Positions 41,385 through 49,966 of a stretch of 64,000 bases of DNA are shown one piece after another. Under the pieces are notes generated by a model, which had not been told where the DNA came from, made no database searches, and saw only the letters and a list, made by a program, of their open reading frames with translations. Origin of the DNA: Roseiarcus sp963823165 (GTDB lineage: Bacteria; Pseudomonadota; Alphaproteobacteria; Rhizobiales; Beijerinckiaceae); contig CAWGKV010000023.1 of assembly GCA_963823165.1 (NCBI GenBank), positions 22,768 to 86,767 on the forward strand. Direction: 5' to 3'. Positions within the stretch are counted from its first letter, which is position 1. Each line of letters begins with the position of its first letter. The translations under genes were made by a program, and so were the position numbers.

Positions 41385-42611
41385 ATGGCCAAGCCCCCTT
41401 CGGCGCGTCTTTCCGACGCAGAACTGTTCGACTGGCTGCGCCTCGTCCGATCGGAGAACGTCGGCCCCCGCACCTTCCGGGCGCTCTTCGACCGGTACGG
41501 CGGCGCGCGGGCCGCGCTCGAGGCGCTGCCCGAGCTTGCCCGGCGCGGCGGCGCGCGCCGCCCGATCGCGCTGGCGACGCGCGAGGAGGTCGAGCGCGAG
41601 CTCGCGGTCGCGCGCCGGCTCGGCGTACGGTTCCTCGCAATCGGCGAGCCCGACTATCCGCCGCTTCTCGGCGAAATCGACTCCGCCCCGCCGCTTATCG
41701 CCTGCCGCGGCCGAGTCGAGGCCCTGCAGCAGCCGGCGACGGCGATCGTCGGATCGCGCAACGCCTCCGCCGCCGGCCTCACATTCGCCGACCGGCTCGC
41801 GCGCGGTCTCGGCGGGGCGGGCTATGTCGTGGTGTCGGGGCTGGCGCGCGGCATCGACCAGCGCGCGCACGCGGCAAGCCTCGAAACCGGAGCCGTCGGG
41901 GTTTTGGCGGGAGGACACGCAAAACCTTACCCGAGCGAGGCCATCCCGCTGATCGAGCGCATCGTCGAGCTCGGCGCCGTCGTATCGGAAATGCCGATCG
42001 GACAGGAGCCGCGCGGGCGCGACTTCCCGCGTCGCAATCGCATCGTCTCCGGCCTGTCGCTCGCCACGATCGTGGTCGAGGCGGCGCGCGGTTCGGGGTC
42101 GCTCATCACCGCGCGGTTCGCGCTCGAGCAGAACCGGCAGGTGTTCGCCGTGCCCGGCTCGCCGCTCGATCCGCGCGCGGAAGGAACGAACGATCTCCTC
42201 AAGCAGGGCGCGACGATCTGCACCGGCGTCGAGGACGTGACGGCCGCGCTCGAGCCGATGCGGTCGCGCGATTTGTTCTCGGCCCTCGAGGAGGAAGGCC
42301 GCTTCGGGGCCGCGACCAGGAGAGCCCGATCGTTCGAGCCCCGTCGCGCAACCCCGCCGGACGCCTCTCCGGACGACGCTTCGGAGCCGGGCGGCCTGGC
42401 CGATGTCGCGACCGATCGCCTCGAGGCCGTCCGCGACCGCATCGCCGCCCTGCTCGGACCCTCGCCGATCGCGCTGGACGATCTGGCCCGCGTGGCGGAA
42501 GCCTCGGCGCGCGAGACGCGGGTTGCGCTGCTGGAGCTCGAGCTCGCCGGCCGGATCGAATTTTCCGGCGGCGACAGGGTGGCTGCGAAGCTCGCGGCGG
42601 AGCCCGGCTGA
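41385..42611 (+). CDS. dprA: DNA-processing protein DprA
   Basis: Recombination mediator of 408 aa that loads RecA on incoming single-stranded DNA in natural transformation. An N-terminal SAM-like region (ELFDWLRLVRSENVGPRTFRALF) precedes the Rossmann-fold domain with AIVGSRNASAAG, VSGLARGIDQRAHAASL, PIGQEPRGRDFPRRNRIVSGLS and FAVPGSPLDPRAEGTNDLLKQGA. The C-terminal ~70 residues form a winged helix. All family motifs are present. No other competence gene is in the window. Confidence 0.93.
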   Translation: MAKPPSARLSDAELFDWLRLVRSENVGPRTFRALFDRYGGARAALEALPELARRGGARRPIALATREEVERELAVARRLGVRFLAIGEPDYPPLLGEIDSAPPLIACRGRVEALQQPATAIVGSRNASAAGLTFADRLARGLGGAGYVVVSGLARGIDQRAHAASLETGAVGVLAGGHAKPYPSEAIPLIERIVELGAVVSEMPIGQEPRGRDFPRRNRIVSGLSLATIVVEAARGSGSLITARFALEQNRQVFAVPGSPLDPRAEGTNDLLKQGATICTGVEDVTAALEPMRSRDLFSALEEEGRFGAATRRARSFEPRRATPPDASPDDASEPGGLADVATDRLEAVRDRIAALLGPSPIALDDLARVAEASARETRVALLELELAGRIEFSGGDRVAAKLAAEPG

Positions 42612-42659
42612 GTTGGCCGAAACCTGAACATGTCGAAGCCCGAGCGCGCCGTAGCGCGG

Positions 42660-43001
42660 TCACTCGACGCGGTCTGTATCTGGGGGTTCGATGCCGGCCG
42701 CCTCCTCGTCATCGGCGGAATCGGGAGACGGATCCGGCTCGGCGGTCGTGCGGAGGAACAACTCGGCTTCGGCCTTGGCCATGCCGAGGAAATAGGCGAG
42801 CAGGTCGAGGTCGACGGCGGCCGACATCGCTTCGAGCTGGGCGGTCATGTCGGCCACGTAGCGCGCGATGTCGAGAGCCTCGCGCGTCGCCTCCCCGGCG
42901 GTCCGCTCGCGCAGCCGCGCCGAGCCCGCCGTCCTGAGCGTCGCGGCCATGCGCTCATGCGCGGCGCGCCTTCGTCTCGGAAAACTATCCAGCTCGCTCA
43001 T
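42660..43001 (-). CDS. Hypothetical protein
   Basis: Soluble protein of ~113 aa from ATG 43001 (the frame is also open to an ATG at 43034). A helical central part (EALDIARYVADMTAQLEAM, DLDLLAYFLGMAKAEAELF) is followed by an acidic, Pro/Asp-rich tail. This resembles short proteins of unknown function in Rhizobiales. It is convergent with dprA. Confidence 0.6.
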   Translation of the reverse strand: MSELDSFPRRRRAAHERMAATLRTAGSARLRERTAGEATREALDIARYVADMTAQLEAMSAAVDLDLLAYFLGMAKAEAELFLRTTAEPDPSPDSADDEEAAGIEPPDTDRVE

Positions 43002-43175
43002 CCGACAATTCGATCCAGCCGTCTGATCCGTCATGAGAAAAGCCGCAGGCCCATACCAGCATCATGCGCGAAAACGGCGGGGCGATTCGAGCCTGTTTGC
43101 ACGCTTCATCGCATGAAACGATGGCTTTCCTACGGGAAGGCAAGCCCTGTCGGCGTCCGTGCGACGCAAAAGATG

Positions 43176-43661
43176 CTAAATATTTCCGCTGCGGGCGAGG
43201 CTCGCCAGCCGGTCCAGCGCGCCCTGCAGAATATAAGCGGCCGCCATCTTGTCGACCACTTTGGCTCGCTTCGCGCGGGATACGTCGTTCTCGATCAACG
43301 CGCGGGTGACGACGGCGGTGGAAAAGCGCTCGTCCCAATAGGCGATCGGCAAGTCCGTGCGGGTCGCGAGGTTGCGAGCGAAGGCGCGCGTCGATTGCGC
43401 CCGCGGTCCGTCGCGGCCTTCGAGGTCGAGCGGCAGGCCGATCACGACCGCCGCCACCGCGAACTCCGCGAAAAGGGCGACGAGCGCGTCGGCATCCTTC
43501 CGGAACCCGCCGCGCGCCAGCGTCTTCAGCGGCGAAGCGAGCCGCCGTTCGACGTCCGACAGCGCCAGTCCGATCGTCTTGGCGCCGAGGTCGAGGCCGA
43601 TCAGCCTGCCCTTCGCCGGAAGGCGCGGGCCGAGGTCTTCGACGGAGCTCGGGCGGTTCAT
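43176..43661 (-). CDS. ruvX: RuvX/YqgF family RNase H-fold nuclease
   Basis: Protein of 161 aa with the RNase H-like core of the YqgF/RuvX family. The first acidic residue is in LIGLDLGAKTIGLALSD, VVIGLPLDLEGRDGPRAQSTRAFA is typical, and IAYWDERFSTAVVTRAL carries a further conserved Asp-Glu. It is annotated in many genomes as putative Holliday junction resolvase and also linked to 16S rRNA pre-processing. It is divergent from gatC (123 bp). Confidence 0.9.
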   Translation of the reverse strand: MNRPSSVEDLGPRLPAKGRLIGLDLGAKTIGLALSDVERRLASPLKTLARGGFRKDADALVALFAEFAVAAVVIGLPLDLEGRDGPRAQSTRAFARNLATRTDLPIAYWDERFSTAVVTRALIENDVSRAKRAKVVDKMAAAYILQGALDRLASLARSGNI

Positions 43662-43784
43662 GCCGGCGACCGGCTAGCATGGCCGGCGGCGGGAGTCGAA
43701 CTTCACCAGCCGGGAGCTCGCCGGCGTTTGCAAGGCAAATATTCGCGATGTAATACGTGCGCCGTCCGCCTCGTGGAGTTTTCG

Positions 43785-44072
43785 ATGTCCGTCGATCTCA
43801 GCGCCGTTCGCCGCATCGCGCATCTCGCGCGCATCGGAGTGAGCGAGGCCGAGCTTCCGCATCTGCAAGGCGAGATCAACGCCATCCTGAAATTCGTGCA
43901 GGCCCTCGAGGCCGTAGACGTCGAAGGGGTCGAGCCGATGACGTCGGTCCTGCCGATGCGCCTGCCGATGCGCGACGACGTCGTCACCGACGGCGAGATC
44001 GCCGACAAGGTGCTCGCCAATGCGCCTTTGACCGAGGATGGCTTTTTCCTCGTGCCCAAGGTGATCGAGTGA
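43785..44072 (+). CDS. gatC: Asp-tRNA/Glu-tRNA amidotransferase subunit C
   Basis: Small linker subunit of 95 aa of the GatCAB complex, which converts Glu-tRNA(Gln) or Asp-tRNA(Asn) to the amide form. Typical: VRRIAHLARIGVSEAELPHLQGEINAILKFVQAL, MTSVLPMRLPMRDDVV and the C-terminal DGFFLVPKVIE. The ATG at 43785 has TGGAG upstream. It begins the gatC-gatA-(TA pair)-gatB cluster. Confidence 0.95.
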   Translation: MSVDLSAVRRIAHLARIGVSEAELPHLQGEINAILKFVQALEAVDVEGVEPMTSVLPMRLPMRDDVVTDGEIADKVLANAPLTEDGFFLVPKVIE

Positions 44073-44109
44073 GCGGCCGCCAGCGGCGCCTTCATTCCAA
44101 GGACAAGAC

Positions 44110-45630
44110 TTGACCGACCTGACCTCCCTGACGCTCGCCGAGGCGCGCGATCAGCTCAAATCCCGGGCCATTTCGAGCGTCGAGATCGCAAAGGCCTGCC
44201 TCGCGGCGATGGAGCGGGGGAAAGCCCTCAACGCCTTCATCGTGCCCACGCCGGAGAAGGCGCTCGAGATGGCCGCGGCCAGCGACGCCCGCCTCGCCAG
44301 GGGCGAGGGCGGCGCGCTCGAGGGGCTGCCGATCGGCGTCAAGGACCTCTACGCCACCGAAGGCGTGCACACGCAGGCCTGCAGCCACATCCTCGACGGC
44401 TTCAAGCCGCCCTACGAATCGACCGTGACGGCCAATCTGTGGCGCGACGGCGCGGTGATGCTCGGCAAGCTCAACATGGACGAGTTCGCCATGGGCTCGT
44501 CAAACGAAACCTCGTACTACGGGCCGGTCGCCTCGCCGTGGCTGCCGCCGAACTGGAGCCGCGAGCAGGCGCGCGCGGCCCTCGCGCGCGGCAAGCGCGG
44601 CCTCCTGTCGCCCGGCGGCTCGTCGGGCGGCTCCGCGGCCGCGGTCGCCGCCCGCCTCTGCCTCGCCGCGACCGCCAGCGACACCGGCGGCTCGATCCGT
44701 CAACCCGCCGCCTTCACCGGCATCGTGGGCGTCAAGCCGACCTACGGACGCTGTTCGCGCTGGGGGATGGTGGCGTTCGCCTCGTCGCTCGACCAGGCCG
44801 GGCCGCTCGCGCGCACGGTGCGCGACGCGGCGATCATGCTGCGCTCGATGGCGGGCCCGGACGCGAAGGATTCGACCTGTTCGCCGGATCCGGTCCCGGA
44901 CTACGAGGCCGCGGTCGGCCGGTCCGTGAGGGGCCTGACGATCGGCGTGCCGAAGGAATATCGGCTGGACGGCATGAGCCCGGAGATCGAGGCCTTGTGG
45001 GCGCGCGGCGCCGAGTGGCTCAGCTCGGCAGGCGTAAAGATCGTCGACGTGAGCCTGCCCAACACGCGCCACGCGTTGCCTGCATATTATATTGTCGCGC
45101 CGGCCGAGGCCTCGAGCAATCTCGCGCGCTACGACGGCGTCCGTTACGGCCTGCGCGAGCCCGCCTCCGAAATCGTCGACCTCTACGAGAAGACGCGCGC
45201 CAGCGGCTTCGGCGCCGAGGTGCGGCGGCGGCTGATGATCGGCGCCTATGTGCTGTCGGCCGGCTACTACGACGCTTATTATGTCCGGGCGCAAAAAATC
45301 CGGACGCTGATCAAGCGCGACTTCGAACGCGCCTTCGAAAGCGGCGTCGACGCGATTTTGACGCCGGCGACGCCCTCGGCCGCGTTCGGCATCGGCGAGA
45401 AGGGTTCTGAGGATCCGGTCGAGATGTACCTGAACGACGTCTTCACCGTGACGGTCAACATGGCGGGGCTGCCCGGACTGGTCGCGCCCGCGGGCCTGTC
45501 GAGCGAAGGGCTGCCGCTCGGGCTGCAGCTCATCGGCCGTCCCTTCGACGAGGAGACCCTTTTCACCCTCGGCGAGGCGATCGAGCAGGCGGCGGGTCGC
45601 ACGAAGCTGCCCGAGGCGTGGTGGGGCTGA
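44110..45630 (+). CDS. gatA: Asp-tRNA/Glu-tRNA amidotransferase subunit A
   Basis: Amidase-signature subunit of 506 aa that releases ammonia from glutamine. The catalytic lysine is in PIGVKDLYAT (~residue 77), the Gly/Ser loop is SPGGSSGGSAAAVAARL, and the cis-Ser and nucleophile Ser are in SDTGGSIRQPAAF. There is an insertion (~15-20 residues, PPNWSREQARAALARGKRG) before the SPGGSSGG loop relative to the enterobacterial-type proteins I remember. The start appears to be TTG 44110, 37 bp after gatC. A toxin-antitoxin pair separates it from gatB. Confidence 0.95.
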   Translation: MTDLTSLTLAEARDQLKSRAISSVEIAKACLAAMERGKALNAFIVPTPEKALEMAAASDARLARGEGGALEGLPIGVKDLYATEGVHTQACSHILDGFKPPYESTVTANLWRDGAVMLGKLNMDEFAMGSSNETSYYGPVASPWLPPNWSREQARAALARGKRGLLSPGGSSGGSAAAVAARLCLAATASDTGGSIRQPAAFTGIVGVKPTYGRCSRWGMVAFASSLDQAGPLARTVRDAAIMLRSMAGPDAKDSTCSPDPVPDYEAAVGRSVRGLTIGVPKEYRLDGMSPEIEALWARGAEWLSSAGVKIVDVSLPNTRHALPAYYIVAPAEASSNLARYDGVRYGLREPASEIVDLYEKTRASGFGAEVRRRLMIGAYVLSAGYYDAYYVRAQKIRTLIKRDFERAFESGVDAILTPATPSAAFGIGEKGSEDPVEMYLNDVFTVTVNMAGLPGLVAPAGLSSEGLPLGLQLIGRPFDEETLFTLGEAIEQAAGRTKLPEAWWG

Positions 45631-45679
45631 TGACTCCTTCTCTGGCGCCATCAGCCCGGCGTCTCGACCGCCGAGCGCA

Positions 45680-45708
45680 TTGACACACACAAACACACAC
45701 TATACATA
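45680..45708 (+). promoter_or_regulatory. Promoter of the toxin-antitoxin pair, with CA-repeat spacer
   Basis: TTGACA (45680-45685) and TACATA (45703-45708) are 17 nt apart; TATACA (45701-45706) would give 15. The spacer is a CA dinucleotide run. The antitoxin ATG follows at 45729 with GGAGGGG (45717-45723), so the leader is very short. It could also supply transcription to gatB. Confidence 0.55.
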
Positions 45709-45728
45709 GCTGGTCCGGAGGGGAACCA

Positions 45729-46163
45729 ATGACCAGCCGAACGAACTCCAAATATGAGCCGCTCACCTCGTACTTGCGAGCACAGCGTGGCAACTCCGTG
45801 CGGATGACCTTCGCCGAGATCGAACGCGTAATCGGCAGGAAGCTTCCACCCTCTGCGGTGACCCATCGCGCCTGGTGGAGCAACAATCCTTTGAACAACG
45901 TCATGACGAGGGCGTGGCAGGAGGCCGGCTTCGAGAGCGAGCAGGTGGACATCGACGGACGCAAGCTCGTGTTCCGCCGGACGCCTTCGCGGTCGAACTC
46001 GCCGAAGGCTCCGGCTGCAGCGCCGTCCTACGACACGTCGGCAGGAAGGACAGCGTTGTTCGGGTGCCTGAAGGGAACCGTGATGACGACCGGCGATCTG
46101 ACCGAACCCGCCGATCCCGAATGGGCCGATCAGATCGATGAAGAATATCCGCCTGCTGCTTGA
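45729..46163 (+). CDS. Putative antitoxin: DUF7662-like domain fused to a Phd/VapB-type tail
   Basis: Protein of 144 aa in two parts. Residues ~8-85 (KYEPLTSYLRAQ, RMTFAEIERVIGRKLPPSA, HRAWWSNN, VFRRT) resemble a small domain I know as DUF7662. After a Ser/Pro/Ala linker, residues ~107-138 (RTALFGCLKGTVMTTGD, EPADPEWADQID) look like the toxin-binding C-terminus of Phd/VapB antitoxins that pair with PIN toxins. It overlaps the PIN gene by 26 bp, the normal antitoxin-first order. No AbrB or ribbon-helix-helix DNA-binding domain is present, so the DUF7662-like part may replace it. The fusion assignment is inference from pattern. Confidence 0.65.
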   Translation: MTSRTNSKYEPLTSYLRAQRGNSVRMTFAEIERVIGRKLPPSAVTHRAWWSNNPLNNVMTRAWQEAGFESEQVDIDGRKLVFRRTPSRSNSPKAPAAAPSYDTSAGRTALFGCLKGTVMTTGDLTEPADPEWADQIDEEYPPAA

Positions 46164-46557
46164 TACGTGCGCGGCCATCTGGATAGCCAACGACCAGCCC
46201 ATCGCGAAGGACGCGCGAGACGCGGTCGTTGGCGCGCTCGAGGCTGAAGAGCCGGTCTTCGTGTCGCCGATCACCGCTTGGGAAATCGGGATACTGGCGT
46301 CGCGAGGGCGGATCAGTCTGCGGATGTCTCCGGAGAAATGGTTCGAACGGCTTCTGGATCAGCCGGGCGTCACCTTAGCCGACATGTCGCCGCGCGTACT
46401 GATCGCCTCCTCGTTCCTTCCGGGCGCCCATCCGAAGGATCCGGCCGACCGCATTATCGCCGCCACCGCGCGCGAATACGGCTTTTGTGTCGTAACGCGT
46501 GATCGACGATTGCTGGCTTATGCACAGTCGGGGTATTGCCGGGCCCTGAATTGTTGA
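46138..46557 (+). CDS. vapC: PIN-domain toxin (VapC-like)
   Basis: Protein of 139 aa, predicted Mg-dependent ribonuclease. The acidic active-site residues are Asp9 (LLLDTCAAIW), Glu49 (TAWEIGIL), Asp101/Asp104 (DPADRIIAATA) and Asp122 (VVTRDRRLL). It belongs to the VapC group whose antitoxins end in a DPEW-type tail. It starts inside the antitoxin gene (26-bp overlap) and ends 16 bp before gatB, so the pair is closely embedded in the gatCAB cluster. Activity is inferred from the family. Confidence 0.85.
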   Translation: MKNIRLLLDTCAAIWIANDQPIAKDARDAVVGALEAEEPVFVSPITAWEIGILASRGRISLRMSPEKWFERLLDQPGVTLADMSPRVLIASSFLPGAHPKDPADRIIAATAREYGFCVVTRDRRLLAYAQSGYCRALNC

Positions 46558-46573
46558 AGGAGCGGCGACGAGC

Positions 46574-48055
46574 ATGACGGCTTCTGTCTCCAAGCTGATC
46601 AAAGGCGCGACGGGCGACTGGGAGGTGATCGTCGGCCTCGAGGTCCACGCCCAGGTGACGTCGCGGGCAAAACTCTTCTCGGGCGCCTCGACCGCCTTCG
46701 GCGGCGAGCCGAATTCGCACGTCTCCCTGGTCGACGCGGCGATGCCCGGGATGCTGCCTGTCATCAACCGCGAATGCGTCGCCCAGGCCATCCGCACCGG
46801 GCTCGGCCTCAAGGCGAAAATCAACCATCGCTCGACCTTCGACCGGAAGAACTACTTCTATCCCGACCTGCCGCAGGGCTATCAGATCTCGCAGTACAAG
46901 AGCCCGATCGTCGGCGAGGGCGAGATCCAGGTCGACCTCACGCCCGACTATTCGATCAAGGTCGGCATCGAGCGGCTGCATCTCGAGCAGGACGCCGGCA
47001 AGTCGCTGCACGACCAGTCGCCGACGATGAGCTTCGTCGACCTCAACCGCTCGGGCGTGGCGCTGATGGAGATCGTCTCCAAGCCCGACCTGCGGTCGGC
47101 CGACGAGGCGAAGGCCTATGTCGCCAAGCTCAGGACGATCCTCCGCTATATCGGCTCGTGCGACGGCGACATGGAGAAGGGCAACCTGCGCGCCGACGTC
47201 AACGTCTCGGTGCGCCGTCCCGACGAGCCGCTCGGCACGCGCTGCGAGATCAAGAACGTCAATTCGATCCGCTTCATCGGCCAGGCGATCGAGGCGGAGG
47301 CGCGCCGCCAGATCGCGATCATCGAGGACGGCGGCGCGATCGATCAGGAGACGCGGCTGTTCGACCCCGCGCGTGGCGAGACGCGTTCGATGCGCTCGAA
47401 GGAAGAGGCGCACGACTACCGCTACTTCCCGGATCCCGACCTGCTGCCGCTCGAACTCGATCAGGCGTGGATCGACGCCCTCGCCGCTTTCCTGCCCGAA
47501 CTGCCCGACGCCAAGAAGGCGCGCTTCATGGCCGACTACGGCCTCTCGGCCTATGACGCCTCGATCCTCGTGGCGGAAAGGGAGACGGCGGATTTTTTTG
47601 AAGAAGCGGTGAAGCTGAGCGGGCCTAAGAGCGACGCGAAGGCGGTCGCCAACTGGATCATGGGCGACCTCTCGGCGCACGCCAACGCGCGCGGCGTCGC
47701 CGTCTCGGACGCCGGCCTAAGCGCCGCGTCGCTTGCGACCCTGGTCGATCTGATTGGCGAAGGCGTGATCTCCGGCAAGATCGCCAAGGACCTGCTGGCC
47801 ATGCTGCTCGGCGAGGATCGCGGCGCCGATCCGCGCGCGCTGGTCGAGGCGCGCGGACTGCGGCAGGTGACCGACGCCGGCGCGATCGACAGCGCGGTCG
47901 AGGCGGTGATCGCCGCCAATCCCGACAAGGCCGAACAAGCCAAGGCCAAGCCCGGCATGCTCGGCTGGTTCGTCGGGCAGGTGATGAAGGCGACAGGCGG
48001 CAAGGCCAATCCGCAGGCCGTCAGCGACGCGCTCAAGCGAAGGCTCGGCATCTAG
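46574..48055 (+). CDS. gatB: Asp-tRNA/Glu-tRNA amidotransferase subunit B
   Basis: Kinase/transamidase subunit of 493 aa that phosphorylates the tRNA-bound Glu or Asp and accepts ammonia from GatA. Characteristic: VIVGLEVHAQVTSRAKLFSGAST, KNYFYPDLPQGYQISQ, LEQDAGKSLHD, EIVSKPDLRS, CEIKNVNSIR and MRSKEEAHDYRYFPDPDLLPL. The C-terminal YqeY/GatB tail (~residues 345-490) is complete. The start ATG 46574 has GAAGGAG upstream (46556-46562). Its transcription may depend on read-through from gatA or on the toxin-antitoxin promoter. Confidence 0.95.
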   Translation: MTASVSKLIKGATGDWEVIVGLEVHAQVTSRAKLFSGASTAFGGEPNSHVSLVDAAMPGMLPVINRECVAQAIRTGLGLKAKINHRSTFDRKNYFYPDLPQGYQISQYKSPIVGEGEIQVDLTPDYSIKVGIERLHLEQDAGKSLHDQSPTMSFVDLNRSGVALMEIVSKPDLRSADEAKAYVAKLRTILRYIGSCDGDMEKGNLRADVNVSVRRPDEPLGTRCEIKNVNSIRFIGQAIEAEARRQIAIIEDGGAIDQETRLFDPARGETRSMRSKEEAHDYRYFPDPDLLPLELDQAWIDALAAFLPELPDAKKARFMADYGLSAYDASILVAERETADFFEEAVKLSGPKSDAKAVANWIMGDLSAHANARGVAVSDAGLSAASLATLVDLIGEGVISGKIAKDLLAMLLGEDRGADPRALVEARGLRQVTDAGAIDSAVEAVIAANPDKAEQAKAKPGMLGWFVGQVMKATGGKANPQAVSDALKRRLGI

Positions 48056-48610
48056 CCGACGTCCGAATCAATCGCGGCGATTCGTCGATACGCGCAATGC
48101 AGCGCAAGCGAACGCGCGCCTTCCGCGCGTCATCGCAACAAAAATGCGACGATACGCCCCAAGAAAAATTCGATTGCGACATGCGTGCGCATTCAATCAT
48201 TGCTGCGCGCGAATGACTGTCGCCTTTGGCGCAACGAAGGCGGCGAAGAGGCGACGTGGCGCAAGCTTCCGTCGATGCGCGACGTTATCGGCGTCGAGCA
48301 TCAATTCCCGCAGACGCGCGGAAAATATGGCGACAGCGAGGATCGACCCGAGGCGCGCATGCAAGCGTTGAGCCCCGCGCGTTGGCTCGAGCTCGACCCG
48401 CCGCCCGCTCGTCGGTCAGGCTTCGGCGTTGCGTGGGAAGCGGCTCGCGCGAGCGCAAGCGCGCCCGATAATTCGATAGAGAGGCGCTCATGCGCGTGGC
48501 GCGAGCATGCGCCTCTCTTGCGCATGAGCAAAACGAATGTACCTTCATTCGTGCATACGCGAAGCGCGTGAAACGCGCGGATATGCAGGCGAAACGAAGG
48601 GACGCTACTC
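48056..48610. other. Long leader region before the histone-like gene
   Basis: About 555 bp, unusually rich in GCGC, GCGA and TGCGC words. Open frames are low-complexity and I do not believe them. An imperfect hairpin lies at 48479-48517 (GAGAGGCGC-T-CATGC with GCATGCGCCTCTC). It may be a regulatory leader of the H1-like gene. Confidence 0.35.
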
Positions 48611-48892
48611 ATGGCGAGAGCTGCAGTGAAGAAGACGGCGAAGAAGTCCGCCGCCAAGAAGAAGCCGGCCAAGAAGGCCGCTGCGAAGAAGACCGCGCGC
48701 AAGGCCGTCGCGAAGAAGGCGGTGCGCAAGGGCCCGGTGAAGAAGGGCGCGGTGAAGAAGACTGCCGCGAAGAAGACGGCGGCTAAGAAGACCGCTGCGA
48801 AGAAGACGGCGGCCAAGCGCGCGCCGGTGAAGCGCAAGAAGGCGGCGCCTCCTGTTCCTCCGGACTCGTCCGAACCCCCGCCCATGAACTGA
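48611..48892 (+). CDS. Histone H1-like Lys/Ala-rich DNA-binding protein
   Basis: Protein of 93 aa with 29 lysines; the core is short repeats of the KKTAAKK type (four in tandem near residues 49-68), ending in a Pro/Ser tail (PPVPPDSSEPPPMN). Such proteins resemble the C-terminal tail of eukaryotic histone H1 and the HC1/HC2 proteins of Chlamydia, and are found in some proteobacteria; they compact or coat DNA non-specifically. The ATG at 48611 has GAAGGGA upstream. Repeats make copy number prone to change. Confidence 0.8.
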   Translation: MARAAVKKTAKKSAAKKKPAKKAAAKKTARKAVAKKAVRKGPVKKGAVKKTAAKKTAAKKTAAKKTAAKRAPVKRKKAAPPVPPDSSEPPPMN

Positions 48893-49184
48893 GCTGAGCT
48901 GAGCGGAGCGGTCGTCGCCTCGCCTGATCGGGCCGCGGTTTGCGAACGCCCGTCTTCGGACGGGCTCAAAAGGGCGTCCCAGGACGCTCGTCCTACGACG
49001 GGCTGACGGTGCGGGCGAGCCCGGCCTGATCTGTCTCTGCCGGAGAAAAGCCCCGCCGCTTTGCGAGGGACGATTTCGTCAAAAAGGCCGCGCCGGGCGC
49101 AGGCGCGAAGTGCGGCCCAGAGCGTTGCGGTCGGGAGCTCGTTCCCCGGCGCAGATCTGCGTCCGCGTGACGACCAGGCGGCGA

Positions 49185-49892
49185 ATGACCCAGTCGCAGA
49201 AACCCATCGAGCTTTATTACTGGCCCACTCCGAACGGATGGAAGGTTTCCATCATGCTCGAAGAGTGCGGCCTTCCCTACGCCTTGCACGGGGTCGACAT
49301 AAACGCGGGCCAGCAGTTCGAGCCCGCGTTCCTCGCGATTTCCCCGAACAACCGGATGCCGGCCATCGTCGATCCGGAGGGCCCCGGCGGCCAGCCGATC
49401 TCGGTGTTCGAGTTGGGCGCGATCCTCCAGTATCTCGCGGGCAAGACAGGGCGCTTCGGCGGCGGCGCGCCGCGCGAACGCGTGGCGGTCAGCGAGTGGC
49501 TGTTTTGGCAGATGGGCGGTCTCGGGCCGATGGCGGGGCAGGCCACGCACTTCCGCATCTACGCGCCGGAAAAGATTCGTTATGCGATCGACCGCTATAC
49601 CGATGAAGTGAACAGGCTGTTCGGCGTGATGAACCGCCGCCTCGCCGACCACGAATACCTCGCCGGTCCTTATTCGATCGCCGACATGGCCTGCGTCGGC
49701 TGGACGAGGGGCTGGAAGCGCTACGGGCAGCAGATTTCCGACTTTCCCAATCTCGCGCGCTGGCTCGACGCGGTGCTGGCGAGGCCCGCCGTCCAGCGCG
49801 GGATCGCGCTCGACGTTCCAGGCCGAAAGCCGCGCGACCTGTCGACGGACGAGGAGGCGCGCAAGATCCTGTTCGGCCAGCGGGCGCGGTAG
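49185..49892 (+). CDS. Glutathione S-transferase family protein (YfcG/YghU-like)
   Basis: Cytosolic thioredoxin-fold transferase of 235 aa. The N-terminal domain begins IELYYWPTPNGWKVSIMLEECGL, the PNxxKVxxxLEE motif of the YfcG-like (nu-class) GSTs, which act mainly as glutathione-dependent disulfide reductases. PAIVDPEGPGGQPISVFELGAILQYLA forms the second part of the site. The start is ATG 49185 (MTQSQKP); the frame extends upstream but with an unrelated Arg-rich sequence. Confidence 0.88.
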   Translation: MTQSQKPIELYYWPTPNGWKVSIMLEECGLPYALHGVDINAGQQFEPAFLAISPNNRMPAIVDPEGPGGQPISVFELGAILQYLAGKTGRFGGGAPRERVAVSEWLFWQMGGLGPMAGQATHFRIYAPEKIRYAIDRYTDEVNRLFGVMNRRLADHEYLAGPYSIADMACVGWTRGWKRYGQQISDFPNLARWLDAVLARPAVQRGIALDVPGRKPRDLSTDEEARKILFGQRAR

Positions 49893-49966
49893 GCGCCAAT
49901 GGAAGCGGATCGCTTGCCAAGGACGCATGCGTCGGGCATATGTCGCTTGCGCTTTCGAAGCGAGCC

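Noticed and set aside
48185..48571. Open frame of 128 aa upstream of the H1-like gene
   Set aside because: Low-complexity composition, no ribosome site, no resemblance to families.
48948..48965. GCCCGTC-TTCG-GACGGGC hairpin as terminator of the H1-like gene
   Set aside because: The stem is good but no T-run follows on the plus strand; it may be a repeat or structure only.
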